Below, in pieces: positions 42,216 through 49,853 of a DNA stretch of 64,000 nucleotides. The DNA is from an uncultured Bacteroidota bacterium (lineage in GTDB: Bacteria; Bacteroidota; Bacteroidia; Chitinophagales; Chitinophagaceae), in NCBI GenBank assembly GCA_902826165.1, contig CADEDV010000008.1, positions 6,320 through 70,319 of the forward strand, written 5' to 3'. The translations under genes were made by a program, and so were the position numbers. The number at the start of each line of letters is the position of its first letter. Position 1 is the first letter of the stretch. The notes below the pieces were generated by a model. It saw nothing but the letters and a program-made list of their open reading frames with translations, searched no databases and was not told the origin of the DNA.

Positions 42216-43790
42216 TCAAAAACTGCTGTCTTCCGGTCCCAGACGGGCCATTTCTACATGTAAAGTGGTGCCTTTATCAAGCTCACTTTCAACCTTTATA
42301 TCACCCTTTAACAGCCCGAGGTACCTCTTAATTATCGGCAGCCCCAAACCGGTGCCCTGGATATTGCTCACATTCTTACCCCTGAAAAAGGTGGTAAAGA
42401 GGTGAGGGATATCTTCCGCGGGTATTCCCATACCTTCATCCTGCACTTTTATAGATAACCCGTGTTCCAGGTTATCGCTGCAAACCCGAATTTTTTTTCC
42501 TTCCCCGGAAAATTTGATAGCATTAGAAAGCAGGTTGAGTAAAATATTTTTCATCATCCTTTTATCTGTCATAAAATGACCCAGCCCCTCGCAGGTAAAT
42601 AAAATCTCCTGACCGGGCTTTAGTTGTGTTTTCATTTCATCGATCACATCTTCAAAAAACTCTTTTACATTAAAGGAAGAAACGGTAATTGACACTTTTC
42701 CTTCTTCCAGTTTACCCAGCGATAAAAAGTCTTCCAGTAATTCATTCATATGGTTAACGGACTCTTTGATCCGCCGGATATGCCTTTCTCTTTTGTCAAA
42801 GTCATCTGCACCGGGGTATTTGGAAACAAGAGTTGCAGAAGATAAAATAGTACTGAGCGGTGTCCTGAACTCATGCGATGCCATGGATACAAAACGGCTC
42901 TTGATTTCATTGAGTTGTTTTTCCTTATCCAGTGCTTCGCTTACCTCCAGTTGTGATTGTTCCAGCCGCTGCAGGGCTTCTTTCAGAATCAATGTTCTTT
43001 CCTCCACCTTCCCTTCTAGTTGTGCATTTAATTTTCGGATATCATCACTGATCTTTTCCAGCTCCTTTTTCTGTCGCAATAAATTCTGCTCGATTTCCTT
43101 CCGGGTAGTGATATCTACGATAAAGGCAATCACAAACATTTCATTCTTTTGCTTATAATGGCTGAGGCTGACTTCCACCGGGAATTCGCTGTCATCTTTT
43201 CGTTTAGCAAAAAGGTCACGGCCAGTGCCCATGGTACGGTTTGAAGGAGCCTTATAAAACCCTTCCCGCATTCCTGAGTGTTTGTGGTGAAATCGCTGCG
43301 GGATCAGTTTTTCAATGAACTGCCCGACCAGTTCCTCCGATGTATAGCCAAACATTTTTGCTGCCGCCGGGTTGGCCAGTACGATCTGGCCGGAGTGATT
43401 GGTGAGCAGTATACCTTCCGTGGCATTCTCAAAAAGAGAGATCATGTGTGTTTTCTCATGCGCAAAATTTTGCTGCAATCTTTTCATATAAAACACGATC
43501 ATAACTGCGAAAATGATCACCAGCAGCGAGTACACCTGCGATAGCATAGCTTTCATAATATCGCTGTCCTGTTCCTTAAAATAAAGTAATAACCCGGTCA
43601 TCACTACCATACCCAGTAAACCGGCAAATAAAGTTATTCTCCAGCCGGGAACAAAAGCAGTTAAAACAATAATTATTAACAGGCCGCTTACCGCCAGTTC
43701 GTAGCTATGAAAAACAAAGGCAGATGCCAGTGCCAGTATGAAAATAAGAACCGACCAGAGAAGGATAACACGGCTGTTTAACTTGAACAT
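42216..43790 (-). CDS. PAS-domain sensor histidine kinase (orphan)
   Basis: 524 residues. Four to five membrane helices at about 8-92, a PAS domain (about 115-235, ATEGILLTNHSGQIVLANPAAAKMFGY split around the core), a coiled coil (about 240-290), HisKA with the phospho-His in MASHEFRTPLSTIL, and HATPase_c with NLLSNAIKFS, DEGMGIP and GTGLGLPI. No response-regulator gene is adjacent. Together with ric upstream (57 nt gap) it could sense redox or NO state. The REC-Crp protein at 31.8 kb is a candidate partner. Confidence 0.9.
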   Translation of the reverse strand: MFKLNSRVILLWSVLIFILALASAFVFHSYELAVSGLLIIIVLTAFVPGWRITLFAGLLGMVVMTGLLLYFKEQDSDIMKAMLSQVYSLLVIIFAVMIVFYMKRLQQNFAHEKTHMISLFENATEGILLTNHSGQIVLANPAAAKMFGYTSEELVGQFIEKLIPQRFHHKHSGMREGFYKAPSNRTMGTGRDLFAKRKDDSEFPVEVSLSHYKQKNEMFVIAFIVDITTRKEIEQNLLRQKKELEKISDDIRKLNAQLEGKVEERTLILKEALQRLEQSQLEVSEALDKEKQLNEIKSRFVSMASHEFRTPLSTILSSATLVSKYPGADDFDKRERHIRRIKESVNHMNELLEDFLSLGKLEEGKVSITVSSFNVKEFFEDVIDEMKTQLKPGQEILFTCEGLGHFMTDKRMMKNILLNLLSNAIKFSGEGKKIRVCSDNLEHGLSIKVQDEGMGIPAEDIPHLFTTFFRGKNVSNIQGTGLGLPIIKRYLGLLKGDIKVESELDKGTTLHVEMARLGPEDSSF

Positions 43791-43847
43791 GTAATTAATG
43801 ATTTCCGGCTCAAGTTAATTATAAAATAAGAAGTGAGATCAATCCGC

Positions 43848-44606
43848 CTAGAGAGGTTTTTGCAGCAGTTCCTTTTCCATCGCTATGGCTTTTGGAAAAA
43901 GGACCTCATTTTCGAGGTAAAGATGCTGCACGATATCATCATCCAGCTCCTGTAATAAGGAGAAAGTCACCCGGTGACTGGTGCAGGCATTATCCGGGGC
44001 CGTATAATTATTGGTCAGGCTCCTGAAACGGGTCAATACTTTTTTAAGCGTATCATGTTCGTGATGCATCAAATCTTCCACCGGCTTACGAAGTGTCCGG
44101 ACCAACAGGCTGGCATAGGATTCCTTGCTTTCATACGCATGAGCGATCTGCCTCACATAAGGAAATATAATCTCCTCTTCCTGTTGCAAATGAGGGATCA
44201 TGGTCTTATTAAGAAAATTGTAATAATTCTCCAGGTCAGGGAGATAAGGATATTTTTTAGAATGCTCAGCTACAAATTTTCCCAGCTGCTCTTTAATATA
44301 AGGCAGGGCCTGCCGTAAGTACTGGTGATGAATGTTGACGATATAATCGGTAAGAAAATCAATCTTCCAGTCATTAAAAGGAAGTGCAGGAGATACCTGT
44401 ATCACCCTGACAGCATCCTGGAGATCTTGTATTACATGGTCAGGATTAAGGCTATTATTTTCACAGACCATTTTGAGCGGCCACTTGGCCCCACAGCAAT
44501 ACTCAATACCGTGCTTCTTAAAGACGGCAGCCGTGCGGTAATCCATTTTCACAATATCAGCGGCACAGGATTCAGTGCTGATGGTTTGATAATTCCTCGA
44601 TAACAT
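43848..44606 (-). CDS. ric: Di-iron Fe-S cluster repair protein RIC (ScdA/YtfE), copy 1
   Basis: 252 residues. The N-terminal ScdA domain carries the cysteine pair C37-C38 in IEYCCGAKWPL. A hemerythrin-like four-helix domain follows with histidines in VNIHHQYLRQALP, IPHLQQEEEIIFPY, LMHHEHDTLKKVL and LYLENEVLFPKA. It repairs Fe-S clusters after nitrosative or oxidative damage. An FNR-like site stands upstream. A second copy closes the nos operon. Confidence 0.93.
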   Translation of the reverse strand: MLSRNYQTISTESCAADIVKMDYRTAAVFKKHGIEYCCGAKWPLKMVCENNSLNPDHVIQDLQDAVRVIQVSPALPFNDWKIDFLTDYIVNIHHQYLRQALPYIKEQLGKFVAEHSKKYPYLPDLENYYNFLNKTMIPHLQQEEEIIFPYVRQIAHAYESKESYASLLVRTLRKPVEDLMHHEHDTLKKVLTRFRSLTNNYTAPDNACTSHRVTFSLLQELDDDIVQHLYLENEVLFPKAIAMEKELLQKPL

Positions 44607-44655
44607 AGTATAAAGCCTTTCATGGGCAAAATAGCAAGACGCCAGACCGTAAAAG

Positions 44656-44669
44656 CTGATTTAAATCAT
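44656..44669. promoter_or_regulatory. FNR-like site upstream of ric copy 1
   Basis: CTGAT-TTAA-ATCAT on the plus strand; read on the minus strand it is ATGAT-TTAA-ATCAG, with the same ATCAG half-site as those before ccoI and ccoS. Its near edge is 49 nt upstream of the ric ATG. Confidence 0.45.
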
Positions 44670-44757
44670 TGGCAGTAATGAAAAAAATACATGTTACTCT
44701 TTTTAACAATAAATAAAAGCCGACTGACAGCAATCAGCCCGGAATATGACGATTATC

Positions 44758-44787
44758 AGCAGGCGGCATACGGTTGCTTTTTATTTT
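44758..44787 (+). terminator. Imperfect hairpin followed by a T-rich stretch
   Basis: AGCAGGCGG pairs with CGGTTGCT with one mismatch (44758-44778), followed by TTTTTATTTT. It would stop a short plus-strand transcript, but no gene is seen upstream on that strand. It is the 5' neighbour of the candidate small RNA. Confidence 0.3.
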
Positions 44788-44789
44788 CG

Positions 44790-44890
44790 GGCATCAAGTG
44801 ATAATACACTTAAATGAGGCTCATGAAAATGAGCTATCGTTGGTTTTCGTTTCTATTACAACCCCCGGTTCCCCGGGGGTTTCTCTTTAT
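44790..44890 (+). ncRNA. Candidate small structured RNA ending in an intrinsic terminator
   Basis: Three hairpins follow in line on the plus strand: AAGTG-ATAATA-CACTT (44796-44811), GCTCAT-GAAA-ATGAGC with a GNRA tetraloop (44819-44834), and the 9-bp stem AACCCCCGG-TTCC-CCGGGGGTT (44860-44881) followed by TCTCTTTAT. No gene on that strand ends here, so the terminator has no known client. A small RNA of about 90-100 nt would explain it. The 5' end and promoter are not established. The rest of the 336-bp gap (44607-44757) shows only the FNR-like site and short repeats. Confidence 0.4.
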
Positions 44891-44918
44891 AAAAAAATCC
44901 CGGGACATAACCCGGGAT
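44891..44918 (-). terminator. Terminator of the NsrR-like Rrf2 gene
   Basis: On the minus strand ATCCCGGG-TTATGT-CCCGGGAT runs into a T-run (44891-44896), 25 nt after the stop codon. Confidence 0.85.
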
Positions 44919-44942
44919 ATAAGTAGTTTATAGATAACAAAA

Positions 44943-45392
44943 TCAGGCTGCTTCCACTGTGGCTAAGCTTTTGACAAAATCAGCTTTGTCATCTTGAAGC
45001 AGATCACTGACAAGAGTTTGTCCATATATCTGCAACAGCCCGTCTTTATGCTCTTCTACCTTATTATGTAAGGGACAGGGGTTGGAAGAATTACACTTCC
45101 GCATGCTGAGGAGGCAGGTATTAAAGTAGTTATTCCCTTCTGTAAGCAGGATAATGGTTAACAAAGGAGTGTCCAGCGTTTTTTCATTGATGAAAAAACC
45201 GCCTTGTAACCCCCTGGTGGAGCTAAGAATACCCGCCTTTACTACCGCTTTCATGATCTTCCCTAAAAAATGACGGGGTACAGATAATTTTTCGGCGATC
45301 TCATCAATAGAGATTTTTCTGGGCTCATCCTTCAACAGGGATATATATAATATACCCCGCAAAGCATATCCAAAAGATTTTGAAAAAGTCAT
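44943..45392 (-). CDS. Rrf2-family regulator, NsrR-like
   Basis: 149 residues. Winged helix with ISIDEIAEKLSVPRHFLGKIMKAVVKAG and wing GGFFINE, then three cysteines C93-x6-C100-x5-C106 in the place where NsrR and IscR bind an Fe-S cluster. Located between ric and the nos operon and divergent from the latter, it is a good candidate for a NO- or redox-sensing repressor of either. Cofactor and targets are inference. Confidence 0.88.
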   Translation of the reverse strand: MTFSKSFGYALRGILYISLLKDEPRKISIDEIAEKLSVPRHFLGKIMKAVVKAGILSSTRGLQGGFFINEKTLDTPLLTIILLTEGNNYFNTCLLSMRKCNSSNPCPLHNKVEEHKDGLLQIYGQTLVSDLLQDDKADFVKSLATVEAA

Positions 45393-45501
45393 AACTTTAA
45401 TTATCCCACGAAATTATAGACAGGCTTTTCTCTATTACCTGACTAACATCATCACAAAGAATGACGGCTATCACTACCAGCAGGAATAAAGGTGAATATT
45501 T

Positions 45502-45532
45502 TTGATTTCAATAAAGGACATCGATATCCTTT
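45502..45532. promoter_or_regulatory. FNR-like site and near-palindrome upstream of the nos operon
   Basis: TTGAT-TTCA-ATAAA (45502-45515) matches the FNR consensus with one internal mismatch. It overlaps a 20-bp near-palindrome AAAGGA-C-ATCGAT-A-TCCTTT (45513-45532). Both precede the cytochrome gene at 45561 and could serve FNR-like and Rrf2 regulators. The other part of the 168-bp gap shows no further clear signal. Confidence 0.35.
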
Positions 45533-45560
45533 TTATTTCTTCACTAAAAAGCAACGTCAC

Positions 45561-46037
45561 ATGAAACACAAATCACTTATTGCGGTCCTGTTCGCAACCG
45601 CAGGGCTCTTCTTATTAACCGCATGCGGTAACGAAGGGGTAAAAAAAGATGAAAAGCCTGTAGATGTACAGGAACTGACCAAGGATCAGCCCGAAGTTCA
45701 CGGGACTGAAGTAAAAGAAAGTGATATCACGTTAGGAACACCGCTTGACCAGGCAATGGTCAGTGCCGGCAAAGCCACATACGAACTGAAATGTCAGTCC
45801 TGTCACAAACTGACTGATGAAAAACTGGTCGGGCCCGGCTGGAAAGATGTTACAAAAAGAAGACAACCCGTCTGGATCATGAATATGATCACCAATGTAG
45901 ATATGATGCTTGCAAAAGATGCTGAAGCACAAAAATTACTCGAGTTATGTTTGGTAAGAATGCCTAACCAGAACATAACAACTGATGAATCCCGTAAGGT
46001 GCTCGAATTTATGCGCAGCAACGATGGAGAAAAGTAA
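45561..46037 (+). CDS. Lipoprotein cytochrome c of the nos operon
   Basis: 158 residues from ATG 45561 (MKHKSLIAVLFATAGLFLLTAC): the start is set by the lipoprotein signal, lipobox LTAC. One heme c site CQSCH with a distal methionine in LVRMPNQNITTDE. It stands 63 nt before nosZ and is the likely electron donor to nitrous-oxide reductase. The frame is open upstream to 45492, but that extension does not look like a signal peptide. Confidence 0.9.
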   Translation: MKHKSLIAVLFATAGLFLLTACGNEGVKKDEKPVDVQELTKDQPEVHGTEVKESDITLGTPLDQAMVSAGKATYELKCQSCHKLTDEKLVGPGWKDVTKRRQPVWIMNMITNVDMMLAKDAEAQKLLELCLVRMPNQNITTDESRKVLEFMRSNDGEK

Positions 46038-46100
46038 TATTCAAAACGAAAACCAACCGGTAAAACCAGATCTTTTTTTTAACTGCTAAATATTGTCAAT

Positions 46101-48116
46101 ATGAAAAAAACATTCTTAAACCCGGTACTGGTTATATTACTTGTATCGGTTGGTCTCGTTTGGATGCAGGGCTGTAAGCCCAAAGGCACCCAATCTGCTG
46201 TTAGTGGTGATGCTGCTGCCAAGGCTTATGTTGCTCCGGGTAAATACGATGAGTTCTACAATTTTGTGTCGGGTGGGTTCAGCGGACAAATGTCCGTCTA
46301 TGGTATCCCTTCCGGCCGCTTATTCCGGGTTATTCCTGTTTTCTCTGTAGATCCTGAAAAAGGCTGGGGCTATAGCGAAGAGACCAAGCCCATGTTGAAT
46401 ACCTCGCATGGCTTTGTGCCCTGGGATGATCTTCACCATATTGCCTTATCTGTAACCGGTAGTGAACATGACGGTCGTTGGGTTTTTGGTAATGCAAATA
46501 ATACACCCCGTATTGCCCGGATTGATCTGAAAACCTTCCGTACTGCAGAAATTATAGAAATACCAAACAGTGCTGGTAACCACTCTTCTCCTTTTATAAC
46601 TGAAAATTCTGAATATGTGGTAGCTGGAACCAGATTTAGTGTGCCTCTTGGTGATAAACAGGATGTACCCATCAACACTTACAAAGAAAATTTTAAAGGT
46701 ACCATCAGTTTTATTGGGATTGATAAAACATCCGGAGAAATGAATGTTGCTTTCCAGATTCTAACACCTGGCATCAACTTCGACCTTGCCCGTGCCGGTA
46801 AAGGAAAATCTGCCGGTTGGTTCTTCTTCAGCTGTTATAATTCTGAAAAAGCTAATACACTGTTGGAAGTAAATGCTTCCCAAAAAGATAAGGACTTTAT
46901 CATGGCAGTGAACTGGAAAAAAGCAGAAGAATATGTCAAAGTTGGTAAGGGAGTCAAAAAAGCCGTTCGCTATGCGCACAATAAATATGATGATAACACA
47001 CATACTGCCACTTCTTCCATCATCAATGAAGTACTGGTACTTGATCCCAAAGATTGCCCGGATATGATTTACTTTATGCCTTGCCCTAAATCACCTCACG
47101 GATGTGATACTGATCCTACCGGTGAATACATAGTGGGTAGCGGCAAACTGGCTGCAACAATCCCAGTTTTCTCCTTCGCTAAAATACAAGCTGCTATTAC
47201 TGCTAAAAATTATGATGGGGACTATGATGGTATCCCTGTGCTAAAATACGATGCCGTATTACATGGTGAAGTACAGAAACCGGGTCTAGGGCCTTTACAC
47301 ACTGAATTTGATGGAAAGGGGTTTGCTTATACGTCCTTCTTTGTTTCTTCTGAAATTGTGAAATGGAATATACAAGATCTGAAAGTGGTAGATCGTGTAC
47401 CGACATATTACTCTATCGGGCACTTATCAGTACCCGGTGGTCCAACTAAAAAGCCATGGGGCAAATATGTGATCGCTTACAATAAGATTACTAAAGACCG
47501 TTATCTTCCTACCGGACCCGAGCTGACCCAAAGTGCACAATTATATGATATCAGCGGAGATAAAATGAAATTGATCCTTGATTTCCCCACTATCGGTGAA
47601 CCACATTATGCCGAGGCTATCCCCGCTGAAATGATAATAAAAAATAGCCGGAAGATATTCAAGCTGGAAGAAAATAAACACCCTTACGTAGCAATGGGCG
47701 AAGGCAAAACGAAAGTGGAGCGAAAAGGAAATGAAGTGCATGTATATATGACTTCTATCCGCTCCCACATTACACCTGATAATATTGAAGGTGTTAAAAT
47801 TGGAGAAACCATTTACTTCCACGTAACCAATCTGGAACAGGACTGGGATGTACCACATGGATTTGCAATAAAAGGAATAAGTAATGCAGAACTACTCGTT
47901 ATGCCGGGAGAAACACAAACATTGAAATGGACCCCTGAAAAAGCCGGTATTTACCCCATGTATTGTACCGACTTCTGCTCTGCCCTTCACCAGGAAATGC
48001 AAGGGTATATCAGGATAAGTCCTGCCGGCTCAAACGTGCCTTTATTATTCAGTACTGGTACAAATTTACCAGTAGTTACACCTGCTGCATCAACTGAAAA
48101 ACCTGCTACTAAATAA
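46101..48116 (+). CDS. nosZ: Nitrous-oxide reductase NosZ, clade II (Sec-type)
   Basis: 671 residues. The N-terminus is a Sec signal with a lipobox-like WMQGC (Cys25), not a Tat signal, as in clade II enzymes. All seven CuZ histidines are found: DDLHH (112-113), AGNHSS, KSPHGCD, GPLHTEF, SIGHLSV and GEPHYAEA. The CuA site is C622-x3-C626-x3-H630-x2-M633 (CTDFCSALHQEMQGY) with an upstream histidine in DVPHGFAIKG. It reduces N2O to N2 outside the cytoplasm. A strong terminator follows. Confidence 0.98.
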   Translation: MKKTFLNPVLVILLVSVGLVWMQGCKPKGTQSAVSGDAAAKAYVAPGKYDEFYNFVSGGFSGQMSVYGIPSGRLFRVIPVFSVDPEKGWGYSEETKPMLNTSHGFVPWDDLHHIALSVTGSEHDGRWVFGNANNTPRIARIDLKTFRTAEIIEIPNSAGNHSSPFITENSEYVVAGTRFSVPLGDKQDVPINTYKENFKGTISFIGIDKTSGEMNVAFQILTPGINFDLARAGKGKSAGWFFFSCYNSEKANTLLEVNASQKDKDFIMAVNWKKAEEYVKVGKGVKKAVRYAHNKYDDNTHTATSSIINEVLVLDPKDCPDMIYFMPCPKSPHGCDTDPTGEYIVGSGKLAATIPVFSFAKIQAAITAKNYDGDYDGIPVLKYDAVLHGEVQKPGLGPLHTEFDGKGFAYTSFFVSSEIVKWNIQDLKVVDRVPTYYSIGHLSVPGGPTKKPWGKYVIAYNKITKDRYLPTGPELTQSAQLYDISGDKMKLILDFPTIGEPHYAEAIPAEMIIKNSRKIFKLEENKHPYVAMGEGKTKVERKGNEVHVYMTSIRSHITPDNIEGVKIGETIYFHVTNLEQDWDVPHGFAIKGISNAELLVMPGETQTLKWTPEKAGIYPMYCTDFCSALHQEMQGYIRISPAGSNVPLLFSTGTNLPVVTPAASTEKPATK

Positions 48117-48122
48117 GATCCT

Positions 48123-48154
48123 AAAAGGTAACACTGAATACAGTGTTACCTTTT
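48123..48154 (+). terminator. Strong hairpin after nosZ
   Basis: 14-bp perfect stem AAAAGGTAACACTG / CAGTGTTACCTTTT with loop AATA and a T-rich 3' side. It lies inside the nos gene run, so nosZ is probably made in excess over the maturation genes, or these have another promoter. Confidence 0.85.
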
Positions 48155-48184
48155 ATTTAATTTATATATCAAAATTTAAAGGTT

Positions 48185-48748
48185 ATGAAAAAAATATTCA
48201 CCATAACACTTATTTTCTTATCCATTTTCCTGATCAATTGTACTAATGATAAAACTGCAGAATCTGGTGCCGCTACAGACGCAGTTACACCTTCCAGCGG
48301 GCAGGAAGCTGTACAGGATGACGAGTCAGCAAAAGATGTGGTAAAAGTTGCGGTAGGATCAAAAGATCATACCACGCTGGTGGCAGCATTGAAACAGGCG
48401 GAACTGGTTACTGCTTTATCCAATGCCGGTCCCTTCACCGTTTTTGCACCCACCAATGCAGCTTTTGATAAACTCCCTCCAGGCACTGTTGATGAATTAA
48501 TGAAAGATGATAAGAAAGCCGATCTGCAGAACATATTGCAATACCATGTGTCTGTAGCTGTTTACAAAGCAGAGAATATGAAAGATGGCCAGGTAATAGG
48601 TCAGGCCAATGGAGACAATATTACATTGAGTGTAAGAGATGGTAAAGTGATGGTGAACGGGACAGCTAATATTGTCGCATCGGTGCAAGCCTCCAATGGT
48701 ATCATACATATCATTGATGCAGTACTGTTGCCACCTGCTAAAAATTAA
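48185..48748 (+). CDS. Fasciclin-domain lipoprotein of the nos cluster
   Basis: 187 residues. Lipoprotein signal MKKIFTITLIFLSIFLINC (lipobox LINC), a low-complexity acidic linker, then one fasciclin (FAS1) domain with FTVFAPTNAAFDKLPPGTVDEL and the terminal NGIIHIIDAVLLP. FAS1 domains mediate adhesion or protein contact. What it does for N2O reduction is unknown. It lies 68 nt after nosZ, beyond the terminator. Confidence 0.92.
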   Translation: MKKIFTITLIFLSIFLINCTNDKTAESGAATDAVTPSSGQEAVQDDESAKDVVKVAVGSKDHTTLVAALKQAELVTALSNAGPFTVFAPTNAAFDKLPPGTVDELMKDDKKADLQNILQYHVSVAVYKAENMKDGQVIGQANGDNITLSVRDGKVMVNGTANIVASVQASNGIIHIIDAVLLPPAKN

Positions 48749-48823
48749 TGGACTGTCGTTGCTTTTTCATTTGTATACTTACTTCCGGGGTGTAATATTC
48801 CCGGAAGTTCTTAAACAGCGGTC

Positions 48824-49852
48824 ATGAACAATAATAAATTAAGCATTGCCTCCAGGATACTCGTGGCTTTTGCATCTGGTGCCCTTGTTGCCGTTTTCTT
48901 TCTTCCAGCCTGGCGGATCGATCTTTTCGCTCCTCAATATCCCGAAGGATTAACCATGAATATCTGGATCAATGGACTCTCTGGTGATGTGGAAATAATC
49001 AATGGATTGAACCACTATATCGGCATGAAGCATATCACCGTGGAGATGTTTCCAGAATTCAAATACCTTCCCTATGTGGTTGGTTTCTTTATGGTCCTGG
49101 GAATGGTCGTAGCCATAACAGGGAGCCGGAAATTTTTGCTAACCTATCTCGGGCTTACTGCGATGGGGGGAGCTTTAGCGATGTACGATTTTTATCAATG
49201 GGGGTATGATTATGGGCACAACCTTGATCCCACCGCTCCCATACAGGTGCCTGGCTTATCCTACCAGCCACCACTATTCGGTCATAAACGTTTATTGAAT
49301 TTTGATGCTTATTCATTTCCTGATGTTGGCGGATGGGTAGTCATTGGCGCAGCAGCTTTAGCTTTCACCGTTTGGTTTGTGGAATGGTATCGTCACCGTC
49401 ATATCAGCAAAAAAGTCAAACCGGCCTCACTTGTCTTAATTGCATTTGTGATTACCATTGTATCCTGCAATACAAAACCATCCCCCTTTGAAGCAGGCAA
49501 AGATGTTTGTCATTTTTGTAAGATGAATATCACTGATACAAGATTTGGCGGCGAACTCATTACTAAAAAAGGAAAGATATTCAAATTTGATGACCTGCAC
49601 TGTATGATCAGTTTCCTGAAAGCTGGTACGGAGACAGATAATAGTCTTTCGCAAAAGCTGACGATCAATTTTGAAAAACCAAATACTTTTCTTGAAGTTG
49701 ACAAAGCTATGTTTATTATCAGTCCGGAACTAAAAAGTCCTATGGGGAGCCACACGGCCGGTTTTGAAACACAAGAAGCAGCCGCTCAATTCAGCAAAGG
49801 CAAACAAACTGAAATAACCGATTGGAAAAATTTATTAACCCGGTCTAACTAG
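48824..49852 (+). CDS. nosL: NosL copper chaperone fused to an N-terminal membrane domain
   Basis: 342 residues. Residues 1 to about 195 hold four helices (about 12-30, 83-103, 108-125, 170-190) with an extracytoplasmic part rich in Tyr/Pro/Asp. Then LVLIAFVITIVSCNTKPSP looks like a lipoprotein signal kept inside the chain, and residues 222-342 are NosL with CHFCKMNI, FDDLHCMISFL and SPMGSHTAGFE. NosL carries copper for NosZ. The fusion suggests membrane anchoring by helices instead of lipid. It lies 1 nt before nosD. Confidence 0.88.
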   Translation: MNNNKLSIASRILVAFASGALVAVFFLPAWRIDLFAPQYPEGLTMNIWINGLSGDVEIINGLNHYIGMKHITVEMFPEFKYLPYVVGFFMVLGMVVAITGSRKFLLTYLGLTAMGGALAMYDFYQWGYDYGHNLDPTAPIQVPGLSYQPPLFGHKRLLNFDAYSFPDVGGWVVIGAAALAFTVWFVEWYRHRHISKKVKPASLVLIAFVITIVSCNTKPSPFEAGKDVCHFCKMNITDTRFGGELITKKGKIFKFDDLHCMISFLKAGTETDNSLSQKLTINFEKPNTFLEVDKAMFIISPELKSPMGSHTAGFETQEAAAQFSKGKQTEITDWKNLLTRSN

Positions 49853-49853
49853 A

